From positions 232,331 to 296,330 of IMG/VR virus record IMGVR_UViG_3300044633_000899: a DNA stretch of 64,000 nt; one strand, 5' to 3'. Origin of the DNA: a virus. Shown here piece by piece: positions 15,573-26,000 of the stretch. The stretch's first letter is position 1. Each line of letters opens with the position of its first letter. Both the position numbers and the translations under genes were made by a program. The notes below the pieces were generated by a model. The model was not told the DNA's origin and ran no database searches. It saw only the letters and a program-made list of their open reading frames with translations.

Positions 15573-15579
15573 ATAAATA
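15573..15579 (-). promoter_or_regulatory. TATTTAT candidate for the small RHH gene
   Basis: Minus-strand AGTATTTATAGAT, 36 bases before the RHH start. An AGGTAG/CTACCT inverted repeat (about 15547-15567) lies between the element and the start codon. Confidence 0.4.
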
Positions 15580-15615
15580 CTTTTAAGTATGTAAAGTTTT
15601 TGATAAAAACGTGAA

Positions 15616-15622
15616 TATTTAT
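15616..15622 (+). promoter_or_regulatory. TATTTAT late-promoter candidate for the tail sheath
   Basis: GAATATTTATTAATAAAA, 34 bases before the sheath ATG, in a fully AT-rich leader. Confidence 0.5.
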
Positions 15623-15656
15623 TAATAAAATAAAATTATAAATAAAATTAAAATCT

Positions 15657-18600
15657 ATGGCAACTAACAGTAAAATATTTGTATCACCAGGTGTTTATAC
15701 TTCAGAAGTGGATTTAAGTTTTGTCGCGCAGAGTGTTGGTGTTACAACACTTGGTATTGCGGGGGAAACTTTAAAAGGTCCGGCTTTTGAACCAATTTTC
15801 ATTAAAAACTTTGACGAATTCCAAAATTATTTTGGGGGTACGTCACCGGAAAAATTTGTTAATACACAAATTCCGAAATATGAAGCGTCGTACATCGCAA
15901 AAGCGTATCTACAACAATCTAATCAATTATTTGTAACTAGAATCCTTGGATTATCTGGTTATGATGCGGGACCATCTTGGTCAATTGTAACTAAAGCAAA
16001 CGTTGATCCAACAACCGTTGATTTTATGTGTGAAAGTGGTCAAACGATTGATTGTGAATTTGTTTGTCAAGAACCAAGTGGTAACACGTTTAGTTTTGGA
16101 TTTGTCGGTTGTACAAATTCGTCTGAAACAATTGAATATTCTGAAACTTCATTACCAATTCAAATTGAAAGTATGTTGACCACACAATATGAAACATTTA
16201 ATGGGTCTGTATCAACATTGGATGCAAACATTAGAAGTTTGATTAGTGGTGTTATGGCCGAACCATCAACATCAGCAGATACTATTAGTTATTTCGGTTC
16301 AATTTGGGGTGACGATTATAGTACTTTATCAACATTGTTTACAAACGAAAATAATGTGTTTAATGTTCCCTCACCATCAAGTGAGTTAACAGACTACACA
16401 TCACCATTTAACGATCCTTGGTATTACGCTCAATTTGAAAACATTGGTAATGGTTTATACTCAGGTTTTTCATTCTTCTTATATGTTGACGAATTATCTG
16501 AAATTATACCAGTAACAACAACAACAACAACGTTACCACCAACTCCAACTCCAACACCAGATCCGTGTAATCCAACACCAACTACAACAACAACGACAAC
16601 AACACAACCAGAGGTTATTACTTGTTATTCAGGTAATGTTGTTGGTAAAATTTATTACTATTCAGGTATTTCTTATACGGAATATGATAATTTAGTTGTT
16701 GGAACATTAAGATCTAGAGGTATCGCAACATACGCTGACGGTAATAATCCAGTATTTGAGGTTTCAGCAACAACAAATGTTACTTTAAATATGGGTGGTC
16801 AGTATAGTCCTGTTCTTAAAGATCCGTATATGCCGTTTGCGATAAATGTAACAAATAACACTGGTACTAACTTTGTTTTTGAAGCGTCATTTTCTCAATC
16901 CGATTCACAATATATTGCTAAAGTATTTGGTGGTACAAATTTTGGGAAACCAAGAACCTCAACACCATTGTTTTTAGAAGAGAATTTCCAATCAATATTA
17001 AATTACGGATGGAAAAAAGGTTATATTAGAGGTTTAAGTTCTGATTTAATTGCGTTGGATTCGGCTCAAAGTAACGATTCATCATCAATTGGTTGGTATT
17101 TAGATAAATATCAAACACCATCTTCACCTTGGGTTGTTTCTGAATTAAGAGGTAATAAAACATTTAACCTATTTAAATTCTATACAATATCTGATGGTAA
17201 TTCAGCAAACAGCGAGGTTAAAGTTTCATTTATTAATATGTCATTCAATAACAGAACTTTTGATGTTTTAGTTAGAGATTATTATGATGTTGACGCAAAT
17301 CCAGTTGTACTTGAGAAATTTACAAACTGTACAATGGATCCGTCACAAAATAATTTTATCGCGAAAAAAATCGGTACACTAGATGGTGAATACCAGTTAA
17401 ATTCAAAATATATAATGGTTGAAATGAATGAGGACGCACCTACAGATGCTTTACCTTGTGGTTTTGATGGTTATGTGTTTAGAGAATACGCTGACGCTAA
17501 ATCACCATTCCCAGTTTATAAAACAAAATATGATTTCCCTGGTGAGGTTGTTTATAACCCCCCATTTGGTTTCTCAAGCGGAAATGACGATGCAATAATT
17601 TCTGGTGGTGATAATGTTAGAAAAACATATTTAGGATTTTCTAATAACATCGGATTTGATACTAGTTTCTTTGAATATAAAGGAAAAAGAACCCCTGTAT
17701 CTTCATGCGATTTAGAGGGTGGTGAATGGTCTTACAAGACACGAGGTTTCCATATGGATAAATTCGCTAGTGGTATAACAGTTTCAAACGGATTTACAAC
17801 AAGTGGATCACCAAAATATTACGTTGGTGATGCAGCATTTTCATCTGAACCAACAAGTATTGAAAGTCCTTATTATAGATTATTCTCAAGAAAATTCACA
17901 ATGCTTGTTGGTGGTGGATTTGACGGATGGGATATTTATAGAGAACATAGAACAAATAGTGATCGTTTCGTTTTAGGTCGTGCAGGATTCCTAAATGGTG
18001 CGTGTGTTTCTGATAGATATCCGAACGCTAAAGGTTGGGGTGCATTTAAACAAATCGCCGTTGGTGATGGTACTGTTGACTACGCAAACACTGATTACTA
18101 CGCTTATTTATTGGGTATTAGAACATTTGCAAATCCAGAAGCGGTTAATATAAACGTATTTGTATCACCAGGTATTGATTATGTGAATAATAGTGACTTA
18201 GTTGAAGCTACGATTGATATGGTTGAGAATGAAAGAGCCGATTCATTATATATCACAACAACACCAGATTATAATATGTTTGTTGCGTCAACAACAGAAG
18301 GTGATAATTTTATCTACCCACAAGAAGCGGTTGATAATTTAGAGGAAACTGGAATTGATTCAAACTATACTGCAACATATTACCCTTGGGTGTTAACTAG
18401 AGATAGTGTTAATAACACACAAGTTTATATACCAGCAACGGCTGAGGTTACAAAAAACCTAGCGTTAACTGATAATATCGCATTCCCTTGGTTCGCGGCC
18501 GCTGGATATACTCGTGGTATTGTAAATTCTGTTAAGGCTCGTAAAAAGTTAACACAAGAAGACAGAGACGTTCTATATACTGGTAGACTTAATCCAATTG

Positions 18601-18980
18601 CAACATTCGCTGACGTGGGTACTGTAATTTGGGGTAATAAAACATTACAAGTTAGAGAATCAGCACTTGATAGAATTAACGTTAGAAGATTGTTATTACA
18701 AGCACGTAAATTAATATCTGCGGTTTCTGTAAGGTTGTTATTTGACCAAAACGATGAACAAGTTAGACAAGACTTCTTGAACGCTGTTAATCCAATTTTG
18801 GATGCGATTAGAAGAGATAGAGGTTTATATGACTTTAGAGTTGAGGTATCAAGTGATACTGCTGATTTAGATAGAAATCAATTGACGGGGAAGGTGTATA
18901 TCAAGCCAACTAGATCGCTAGAATATATCGATATTACATTCTATATCACACCTACTGGTGCGTCGTTTGACAACATTTAA
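15657..18980 (+). CDS. 18: Tail sheath protein (gp18-like), enlarged
   Basis: A 1107-residue contractile tail sheath subunit; T4 gp18 has 659. The N-terminus SPGVYTSEVDLS and KGPAFEPIFIKNFDEF is typical of the family. The conserved C-terminal assembly domain has LNPIATFADVGTVIWGNKT, ESALDRINVRRLLL, LLFDQND, and the ending in which YIDITFYITP forms the handshake strand. A Thr/Pro linker (TTTTTTLPPTPTPTP, then CNPTPTTTTTTTT) at about residues 285-318 marks an inserted outer region. This and neighbouring insertions explain the excess length. It would polymerise around the tube and contract on infection. A strong hairpin terminator follows. The large insertion probably decorates the outside of the tail. 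Confidence 0.93.
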   Translation: MATNSKIFVSPGVYTSEVDLSFVAQSVGVTTLGIAGETLKGPAFEPIFIKNFDEFQNYFGGTSPEKFVNTQIPKYEASYIAKAYLQQSNQLFVTRILGLSGYDAGPSWSIVTKANVDPTTVDFMCESGQTIDCEFVCQEPSGNTFSFGFVGCTNSSETIEYSETSLPIQIESMLTTQYETFNGSVSTLDANIRSLISGVMAEPSTSADTISYFGSIWGDDYSTLSTLFTNENNVFNVPSPSSELTDYTSPFNDPWYYAQFENIGNGLYSGFSFFLYVDELSEIIPVTTTTTTLPPTPTPTPDPCNPTPTTTTTTTTQPEVITCYSGNVVGKIYYYSGISYTEYDNLVVGTLRSRGIATYADGNNPVFEVSATTNVTLNMGGQYSPVLKDPYMPFAINVTNNTGTNFVFEASFSQSDSQYIAKVFGGTNFGKPRTSTPLFLEENFQSILNYGWKKGYIRGLSSDLIALDSAQSNDSSSIGWYLDKYQTPSSPWVVSELRGNKTFNLFKFYTISDGNSANSEVKVSFINMSFNNRTFDVLVRDYYDVDANPVVLEKFTNCTMDPSQNNFIAKKIGTLDGEYQLNSKYIMVEMNEDAPTDALPCGFDGYVFREYADAKSPFPVYKTKYDFPGEVVYNPPFGFSSGNDDAIISGGDNVRKTYLGFSNNIGFDTSFFEYKGKRTPVSSCDLEGGEWSYKTRGFHMDKFASGITVSNGFTTSGSPKYYVGDAAFSSEPTSIESPYYRLFSRKFTMLVGGGFDGWDIYREHRTNSDRFVLGRAGFLNGACVSDRYPNAKGWGAFKQIAVGDGTVDYANTDYYAYLLGIRTFANPEAVNINVFVSPGIDYVNNSDLVEATIDMVENERADSLYITTTPDYNMFVASTTEGDNFIYPQEAVDNLEETGIDSNYTATYYPWVLTRDSVNNTQVYIPATAEVTKNLALTDNIAFPWFAAAGYTRGIVNSVKARKKLTQEDRDVLYTGRLNPIATFADVGTVIWGNKTLQVRESALDRINVRRLLLQARKLISAVSVRLLFDQNDEQVRQDFLNAVNPILDAIRRDRGLYDFRVEVSSDTADLDRNQLTGKVYIKPTRSLEYIDITFYITPTGASFDNI

Positions 18981-19005
18981 TAAGAATAAAATAAAAAAAT
19001 AAGAT

Positions 19006-19040
19006 AAGATCCTCCAAGTAATTTGGGGGATTTTGTTTTT
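19006..19040 (+). terminator. Terminator after the tail sheath
   Basis: Hairpin CCTCCAA (19011-19017) with TTGGGGG (19023-19029), followed by ATTTTGTTTTT. Ends the sheath transcript before the HAD-gene promoter. Confidence 0.75.
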
Positions 19041-19067
19041 GATATATAAGTTTTTTTTAAAAAAATG

Positions 19068-19097
19068 TTGTTGGTTAAATAAAAAATTATAACTTTG
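19068..19097 (+). promoter_or_regulatory. Bacteroidota-type promoter for the HAD-like gene
   Basis: TTG at 19068-19070, 19 bases, then TAACTTTG at 19090-19097, a perfect match to TAnnTTTG. The ATG at 19128 follows 30 bases later. Confidence 0.7.
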
Positions 19098-19127
19098 TCA
19101 AGTAAATAAAGAAATATATTAACAGAG

Positions 19128-19922
19128 ATGATAGACGAGAAGCCAAACCCAACTATGAAATATTACGCATTTGATTGGGATGATAATATTATGTTTATGC
19201 CAACAAAGATTTATCTTAAAGATGAAGATGGAAATAGTGTTGGTATGTCAACAGAGGACTTTGCTGAACACAGGACTGAAATTGGTGTAACACCTTTTAA
19301 GTGTGGTGATAGTATTATTGTAGGTTTTGATGACAATCCGTTCAGAGACTTTAAAGTTAGTGGTGACGAACACTTCTTACGTGACGCAATGAAAGCAACA
19401 ATAGGTCCAGCGTGGAATGATTTTGTGGAAGCGGTTAATAATGGTTCTGTTTTTGCAATAATAACAGCAAGAGGTCACACACCAGCGGTATTAAAAGAAA
19501 CCATATATCGTTTAATCACATCAAACAAACACGGATTAAAGTCCAATAAACTTATTAAAGTTTTAAAAAAATATAGAGAATTGGCTGATGAGGGTTTACT
19601 TTCCGATGACGAACTAATTAGATCCTATTTAGATTTGTGTAGGTTTCATCCAGTATCATTTGGTGATGGTTCCGCAATAAATCCAGAACAAGGTAAAATT
19701 GACGCTATGGAAATATTTGTTAGATACGTAATGTTGTTATCACATAGACTACAGAAAAAAGCGTTTATGAAAAATAAAATTAGTAACTATTTTACACCAA
19801 ACATCGGGTTCTCAGATGATGACATTAGAAACGTAGATAAAATAAAAACACATTTTAGTAAGAAGAAAGATAATATCTTACAAACTTATTTAACATCAGA
19901 AGGTAATAAGAAAAAGTATTAA
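19128..19922 (+). CDS. HAD-superfamily phosphatase-like protein
   Basis: A 264-residue protein. The N-terminus has the HAD motif I, FDWDDN, with Asp16 and Asp18 as nucleophile and acid/base, followed by FMPTKIYL. Motif II is IITARG near residue 113, and VSFGDGS near residue 178 may supply part of the later acidic motif. The C-terminal 70 residues are Lys-rich and helical. HAD enzymes with this motif I in phages include polynucleotide 3'-phosphatases and nucleotidases, but no kinase domain is present and the substrate is open. Its perfect host-type promoter suggests early expression, although it sits among tail genes. Confidence 0.65.
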   Translation: MIDEKPNPTMKYYAFDWDDNIMFMPTKIYLKDEDGNSVGMSTEDFAEHRTEIGVTPFKCGDSIIVGFDDNPFRDFKVSGDEHFLRDAMKATIGPAWNDFVEAVNNGSVFAIITARGHTPAVLKETIYRLITSNKHGLKSNKLIKVLKKYRELADEGLLSDDELIRSYLDLCRFHPVSFGDGSAINPEQGKIDAMEIFVRYVMLLSHRLQKKAFMKNKISNYFTPNIGFSDDDIRNVDKIKTHFSKKKDNILQTYLTSEGNKKKY

Positions 19923-20130
19923 GTTATTATTAATAATATATGTTATATAATAAATAATATTAATAATTAAGTTATATAAGTTAAGTTATATATAAGTTAT
20001 TAAGTAAGTTATATTAATATATATAATTTCAAAATAACTGAAAGTAAATAGAAAAATTTTTATTTGTTAAAATAACCGAGTAAACTATTTAAAATTTCAT
20101 ATTTCATTATTACATTTTTAATAAAAAATT
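19923..20130. other. Intergenic AT tract without cytosine on the plus strand
   Basis: About 107 bases from 19923 contain only A, T and a few G on the plus strand, with repeated AAGTTAT and TTAATAATAT words. The rest of the 208-base gap is AT-rich with no recognisable hairpin or promoter, apart from AT-rich sequence before the next ATG. It could be a DNA unwinding element or replication origin, or a transcription buffer. Confidence 0.4.
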
Positions 20131-20895
20131 ATGGAACAAGATTTAATTACTCACGGTCAAATGGATTTTAATTTACCACACGATGTGGTACCATTACCGT
20201 CTGGTGGTATTTTTTATAAATCAAAAAAGAAAAATGTTAAAGTTGGTTATTTAACCGCATCAGACGAAAACATATTAGTCAATATTGATGGTGCCAAAAC
20301 AATTAAAGAATCAATAATTATTCCGTTATTAAGAAATAAACTTTATGAACGAGAAATTAGACCTGAAGAATTATTGGAGGGTGATGTTGAGGCGATACTA
20401 TTGTTTTTAAGAAATACTTCTTTTGGCCCAGAATATAATATTATTGTTACAGATCCAAAAACAAGTAAACGTTTTGAAACATCAATTATGTTAGATGAAT
20501 TAAATATCGTCAAACCGGTGTTTCAACCAGATGAAAATGGATTGTTTAGTGTTACATTACCAGTTTCAAACACACAAGTAAAACTAAAGTTATTAAGTTT
20601 AACAGACACAATGGAAATTGATAATATTGTTAATTTATACCCAACAGGATATAATGCACCAATAGTTACAACGAGGTTGTCAAAAATGATTGTTGAGTTA
20701 AATGGTAGTACAGATGGTAATCAAATATCAACATTTGTGCAAACAATGCCGATTAGAGACTCAAAATTCATCAGATCGTTTATGAAAGAAAATGAACCTA
20801 AATTAGATCTTAAAAAAACAGTAATAGCCCCGTCTGGAGAAAAAGTTGATGTTGAAATCAACTTTGGGGTGGAATTTTTTCGGCCTTTCTTCTAA
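20131..20895 (+). CDS. gp26-like baseplate hub / tail assembly chaperone
   Basis: A 254-residue protein resembling the T4 baseplate protein family of gp26. The hallmark N-terminal block is VVPLPSGGIFYKSKKKNVKV followed by GYLTASDENIL and a KTIKESIIIPLLRNKL helix. Residues 90-130 and 150-200 form a beta-rich middle. It ends ...NFGVEFFRPFF. The next small ORF overlaps its 3' end in the +1 frame and a tape-measure-like gene follows, which is the arrangement of tail assembly chaperone pairs. It probably helps assemble the hub or tape measure and may not be in the final virion. Confidence 0.7.
   Translation: MEQDLITHGQMDFNLPHDVVPLPSGGIFYKSKKKNVKVGYLTASDENILVNIDGAKTIKESIIIPLLRNKLYEREIRPEELLEGDVEAILLFLRNTSFGPEYNIIVTDPKTSKRFETSIMLDELNIVKPVFQPDENGLFSVTLPVSNTQVKLKLLSLTDTMEIDNIVNLYPTGYNAPIVTTRLSKMIVELNGSTDGNQISTFVQTMPIRDSKFIRSFMKENEPKLDLKKTVIAPSGEKVDVEINFGVEFFRPFF
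20867..20883 (+). promoter_or_regulatory. Candidate +1 frameshift site GAATTTTTTCGG
   Basis: In the gp26-like frame the codons are GAA TTT TTT CGG. A slip of the Phe tRNA from TTT onto the overlapping TTC, helped by the rare CGG codon, would enter the +1 frame, which stays open to 21043. The product would fuse the gp26-like protein to the small helical ORF. Confidence 0.4.
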
Positions 20896-20908
20896 GTACT
20901 CACAACAT

Positions 20909-21043
20909 ATGTTAGATGAATTTTTCTATTTGTCTAAATCCTTACATATGCAATATAGTGAATTTCTAAAAGTCCCAACTTACGCTCGTAAGTATTTAAT
21001 ACAAAAAATGATTGACGACGTGAACCCAAATAAAATTGGGTGA
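20909..21043 (+). CDS. Small overlapping ORF between the gp26-like gene and the tape measure
   Basis: From ATG 20909 it encodes 44 residues (MLDEFFYLSKSLHMQYSEFL, then VPTYARKYLIQKMIDDVNP). The frame is open upstream across the end of the gp26-like gene, so it may instead be made by frameshifting. The helix-VPTYARKYLI-helix pattern is typical of the second half of tail assembly chaperones, where a membrane-free helical hairpin ends in Pro-x-x-x-R/K-x-x-x-I. It lies 26 bases before the tape-measure-like gene, the usual position. Either a separate small protein or the C-terminal part of a fusion. Confidence 0.6.
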   Translation: MLDEFFYLSKSLHMQYSEFLKVPTYARKYLIQKMIDDVNPNKIG

Positions 21044-21048
21044 TAAAG

Positions 21049-21055
21049 TATTTAT
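21049..21055 (+). promoter_or_regulatory. TATTTAT late-promoter candidate for the tape-measure-like gene
   Basis: AAGTATTTATAATATAAAA, 14 bases before ATG 21070. Confidence 0.5.
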
Positions 21056-21069
21056 AATATAAAATACTA

Positions 21070-22992
21070 ATGGACATTCAAGCCCTTGCTGCAAAAATTT
21101 TTGGTAAGCCGTGGAACACGTTTTCAAAGGAAGAAAAATCATACGCAGAAAAACTCTATAGTGCCGGTCAAAGTTCTGTAACATCATCAGATTCAGGTGG
21201 GACAACTTCAGAGGACGGGCCATTATCACTAGGTGGTGCTTTTAACGAAGGAATAACCTCCGCAGCATTAATAGGTAAATCTATAACTGAAATAGATGGT
21301 CACGTCAACGAACTAATTAACAAGGCCCAACAATTTGGTAATTCAATGGGTATCGGTAGAGCAAGAGCCTCCGAACTGAGAACAACGATTGCCGATACCG
21401 TACCAGAGTTAATGAAACTTGGTGTTACCCAAGATGAAGCATTAAGTAACATTACGGCCATTCCTGCGGCGCTTAAAACAAACACAATCCTTGCTAGTGA
21501 GACCATTGTAGAATTAGGTGCAACAGCTAAACTTACGGATCATAATATTGGTGCATTAGTTACGAGTTTCCAAGGTGTTGGTGTTCAATTGTCTGACGTT
21601 GGTACTCAGATGTCAAAAGCCGCAAGTTATGCAAAAAGTATTGGTGTTAATGTTAAAGAAGTAACAAATGGGGTTGTAACTAATTTAAAAAATCTAAATC
21701 TTTTTAATTTTGAAAATGGAGTCCAAGGATTAGCGAAAATGGTCGCAAACTCTGCAATAATGGGTGTTAATATGGACAAAGTATTAGCTAAAGCGGAAAC
21801 TTTATTAAACCCTGAATCAGCAATTGAATTTTCGTCGGCACTACAACGACTTGGCGTTACATCAAGTGAACTTTTAGACCCGTTAAATGCAATGGATTTA
21901 GCAATGAACAATCCTGAAAGATTGGCTGGTGAGATGACAAAGGTAGCACAACAATTTACAAGATTAAAAGCGGACGGTACTGGATTTGAGATTCTACCAG
22001 GTGCTAAACTTCAGTTAAGAGAAGTTGCTGGTGCTATGGGGATGACTGCGGACGAACTTGCTGGTATGGCAATTAAGTCATCAGAATTTGATATGAAATT
22101 AAAACAGATTAAATTCCCAAGTTTTGCCGCTAGTGAGGAAGACAAAACGTTAATTGCTAATATGTCACAAATGAAAGACGGTAAAGCGGTTATACAAATG
22201 ATGAATGATAAAACTGGTGAAATGGATTCCGTTGACGTTGAAAAATTAACAATAGACCAACTTGAGGAATTACGAAAAGATCAAACAAACCAAAATAAAA
22301 CAGCAGAACAATTAGCGGCAGAACAATTAACGGCACTAGAAACCATCGCATTCAACACTGCAGGTGGTGCTAAAGCCGCAGGTTACGGTGTTGCTAGCAT
22401 GCCAGCTATTCAAAGATTAGCAGACCTTAATTTAGGTACTCGTGAAGCCGCAGCAAAAAACATATACGGGGCACCAAAATCCAGTGGTATAAGAACGGAG
22501 GGTCAAAAATTAACTGGTGGTTTAGAAGAGAGTGTTGTAAAATTAGGAACAGAGGGAATCACATCTAGTTCTGTTAAGGACGTAGCGCAAAGTTTGGTGG
22601 ATATTATGCCCAAACTTACAGATTTGCTTGGAACCATTAAAGACCAAGGCGTGTTAGCACTTAAAAACACTAAAAAGGATATTGTTGAAAACGCACAAAA
22701 AACCTATGCTAATATTGGTGGTGTGTCAGAAGTTAAACCTAGTGTTATGACTAATAATATTGACCCTTCAATTTCTACAGGAAATTTAAACCAAATACAA
22801 ACAAACAATGTTAACTTTGAAAATAGAACAACAGTTGATTTAACAAATTCTGACGGTTCACTAAAAAATTTAACAGAAAGTCAAAAAGATGAAATAGTAA
22901 AAATACTAACGGATAAATTCCAAAACAACGCAGAAATGAAGAAAATTATTTATGATGTTGTCACTAAATATAATCCTAATCAAAACCAGTAA
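21070..22992 (+). CDS. Tape-measure-like tail/hub protein (gp29 position)
   Basis: A 640-residue protein of about the same length as T4 gp29 (590), the tape measure and hub component. It is mostly helical and Ala/Leu/Lys-rich, with long regular segments such as LINKAQQFGNSMGIG and VGTQMSKAASYAKSIGVNVK, typical of tape measures, but no membrane helix is obvious. The C-terminus from residue 560 (NINDPSI-like to NNVNFENRTTVDL) is different and polar. It follows the chaperone-like pair directly, which is the strongest argument for the role. It would set tail length and leave the tube on infection. Confidence 0.65.
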   Translation: MDIQALAAKIFGKPWNTFSKEEKSYAEKLYSAGQSSVTSSDSGGTTSEDGPLSLGGAFNEGITSAALIGKSITEIDGHVNELINKAQQFGNSMGIGRARASELRTTIADTVPELMKLGVTQDEALSNITAIPAALKTNTILASETIVELGATAKLTDHNIGALVTSFQGVGVQLSDVGTQMSKAASYAKSIGVNVKEVTNGVVTNLKNLNLFNFENGVQGLAKMVANSAIMGVNMDKVLAKAETLLNPESAIEFSSALQRLGVTSSELLDPLNAMDLAMNNPERLAGEMTKVAQQFTRLKADGTGFEILPGAKLQLREVAGAMGMTADELAGMAIKSSEFDMKLKQIKFPSFAASEEDKTLIANMSQMKDGKAVIQMMNDKTGEMDSVDVEKLTIDQLEELRKDQTNQNKTAEQLAAEQLTALETIAFNTAGGAKAAGYGVASMPAIQRLADLNLGTREAAAKNIYGAPKSSGIRTEGQKLTGGLEESVVKLGTEGITSSSVKDVAQSLVDIMPKLTDLLGTIKDQGVLALKNTKKDIVENAQKTYANIGGVSEVKPSVMTNNIDPSISTGNLNQIQTNNVNFENRTTVDLTNSDGSLKNLTESQKDEIVKILTDKFQNNAEMKKIIYDVVTKYNPNQNQ

Positions 22993-23027
22993 TCAAAAAT
23001 AACATCATAAAAAAACAATAAAAATTG

Positions 23028-23034
23028 TATTTAT
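23028..23034 (+). promoter_or_regulatory. TATTTAT late-promoter candidate for the large baseplate gene
   Basis: TTGTATTTATTAATAAAA, 15 bases before ATG 23050. Confidence 0.5.
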
Positions 23035-23049
23035 TAATAAAATACAAGA

Positions 23050-26000
23050 ATGGCCGAAAGCGTTTTATCATTTGTTAATTCATCAAGTTTTAGAAATCAA
23101 CTAATTTCTAGAAACTTAAAACCATATTCGGTTTCAGGTACGTTTTCCGGGCCAACAACAAACATTAATTACGAAACAAATTTAACTGTTAGTAGTGTTA
23201 TTGATTCCCCAGACACATTAATATCAACAAATACTTTTGCAAATACATTATATCCGTTAAATGAGTTTGGACCTGAAGGTGGGTTCAATGGCAAATATTC
23301 GTTACCAGGAGCACCATATCCTGTAGATTCAAATTCTGGGCCATACAATCCAAACGACACAAATCTTGATTTAATAAATGAATTTTTTATTGATGCGGCA
23401 TATATTCAAAACATATATGGGCCAGAAGGTGGATATAGTGATTTAGTTGTGATAACAGACGTTGTAGGAGGTCCAAAACTATATAAACCATACTGGGATC
23501 CGTCAGCATTTGTTACCTCAACATATAGTACGTATGATTTAGTCTTTAATAATAATCCGACAGGTTCAAACGGACCATTGTCACAAGATACATATTTAGC
23601 GAAGATTGGTGCACAACAATTAAAAAGTGCGTTTGACGAGAGAATTGCCGAACAAGTTAGAAAAAACACAATCGGTCGTATAAATTTGGATTCATTACAA
23701 GATCCATTTAGTGCGTCATTAGTTGCTACTGGTAAAGAACCGTTTATTGAAAAAAATTGGACAATTACACAACCAGAAAACCCAATTGCCGCAGCCGCGT
23801 CTTTCGCGTTAAGAATGTCTGGAACATATTTTCCTGTTTCAACAATTCCTGGTGATTATTTTAATGATACTAATATTCAATCACCATTACTTGAAAAAGC
23901 ACTAAACGTTGGTAACGCTTTAACTGGTGGTTTGTTAGGGCCAATCTTAGATGTTTATAGAAATCCATCTGAAACATTTGTTGCAAACACTGGTAATGGT
24001 CAACGGTCAATTCTATTTTCAACATTAGATTATAATAAATACAGACCAAAATATTCAAGGGGAATACTACAAAGTATAACAACTGGTATTGATCGTTTAT
24101 TAGATTCTGACAAACCAAATACTGGTGGGTATTACGTTGGAAGTCCGAACGCGGAACCATCACAAATAAGTTCCCCAGCAAACCAAATTCCAATTGGTCC
24201 TAACGGAAGACAAATAAACACAATTGTTTATGGTCCACAAGAGTTGGGTATACTATATGAAGGTAATGAAAACAGAATAGTAAACGGCCTAAAAGGTAAA
24301 TCACTTAATGATGGTGGTGGTATTTCAGGACAATTTGTTTGGACATCACCCAAATACAAAGATAATGCAGGATTTAAACAAGGTGTTGGTGGTAAAACAA
24401 CAACATTAGATGTTGGTTTTGAATCAATTAGTGCCGACTACGAACGATACCAATCAACCGAAATTCCATTTAAAGAGGGGTCAATATTAGACCAAACTCA
24501 AAGATTGATAGATTCGGCGGATAAAGTTACAGGCCAATCAAGATTAAAACACGTCGGAAATGCGATTAATCAAGTATCAAAAGTGTTTAATGATGGTTAT
24601 AAAGAATTAACAAAAGGTTCTCAAGTTTTATCATATAAAAATGATTCAGATGGTACTGAAGAAGGGCTTGAATATTGTCGTGTATTCACTAAAGACACAC
24701 CATATTACACATATGGTGATTTACAAAAAACAGATGGTATTACAGAAGAAGGTCGTAAGTTTTCTCACTCTGTGTTTGATAAAACATACAATTTAAATAT
24801 TGCACCATTAAAAATACCAGGATCAACAAATATTGTTGATAATAAAGTAAAAAAATATATGTTCTCAATTGAGAATTTGGCTTGGAGAACATCCGACAGA
24901 CCAGGGTATACGTATGATGACTTACCTGTTTGTGAAAGAGGTGCGAATGGTGGTCGTGTAATGTGGTTTCCACCATATGATTTAACTTTTTCAGACGAAA
25001 GTTCACCAACATTTAACCAAACATCGTTTTTGGGTAGACCAGAACCGATATATACATACAAAAACACAACAAGAAAGGGTTCCATTAGTTGGAAAATAAT
25101 TGTGGATCATCCAGCAGTTATGAATACAATCGTTCAAAAACAATTAAAAAATGTTGACCCAATAAAATTAAACTCAATGATGGACTCGTTTTTTGCGGGT
25201 TGTTTAAAATATGATTTATATGAGTTGGGGATTAAATTTAACACAATACCAACTAAAGATTTATTTACTTACCAACAAATATTAAATAACCCTAGATTAA
25301 CATCCGAAGAATTGGGTCAAGTGGCGTTAGAATTACCAAAAGACCAACAATCTGGCGGTGGAACTAAAGGTGACGCAAACGCAGTTGTTGATAATACACC
25401 TCAAGTTGCCGAAACAAAAGAAGACACCTCAAATGAATTACAATCTGTTGACTTAACTAAATTTGTTGGTTATGGATTTTATTTTGACAACGATTGTCCG
25501 GAATGTAAAAATAGTACATCAATTACTGCTAGTCAACCATATGATTCGTGGTATTCTCAATATGTTGGTAGAGAATCGGTATATCAATCTACAGCACCAA
25601 TAAAGGTTTATATTGACAACGGAACAACAGAATTTTCTAAAGATGGTATTGGTGAATTTTTTACACAAGTTGTAAAAGGAAATTATGATGTTATTAATAA
25701 TGATTTAATAAAACAACTTGGTGATATTTTATCAAAAGGTGGTAATGTTACAATTGATTTACAAGGATCCGCTTCAGCGGTTGCTTCAACAGGATATAAT
25801 GAAAAATTATCAAAACGAAGAATTGACTCGGTAAAAAAATGGTTAAAAACAAAACAAGATGTGAATGGTGTTTCTTTTAACGATTATATCACTAATAATA
25901 AAATAAAAATTACTGAAGATCCCAGAGGTGAAGAAATTTCAATACCAAAAACAAGCACAAAGGACAGTGAAACACAAACAGTTGTTAACACAGACAATAC

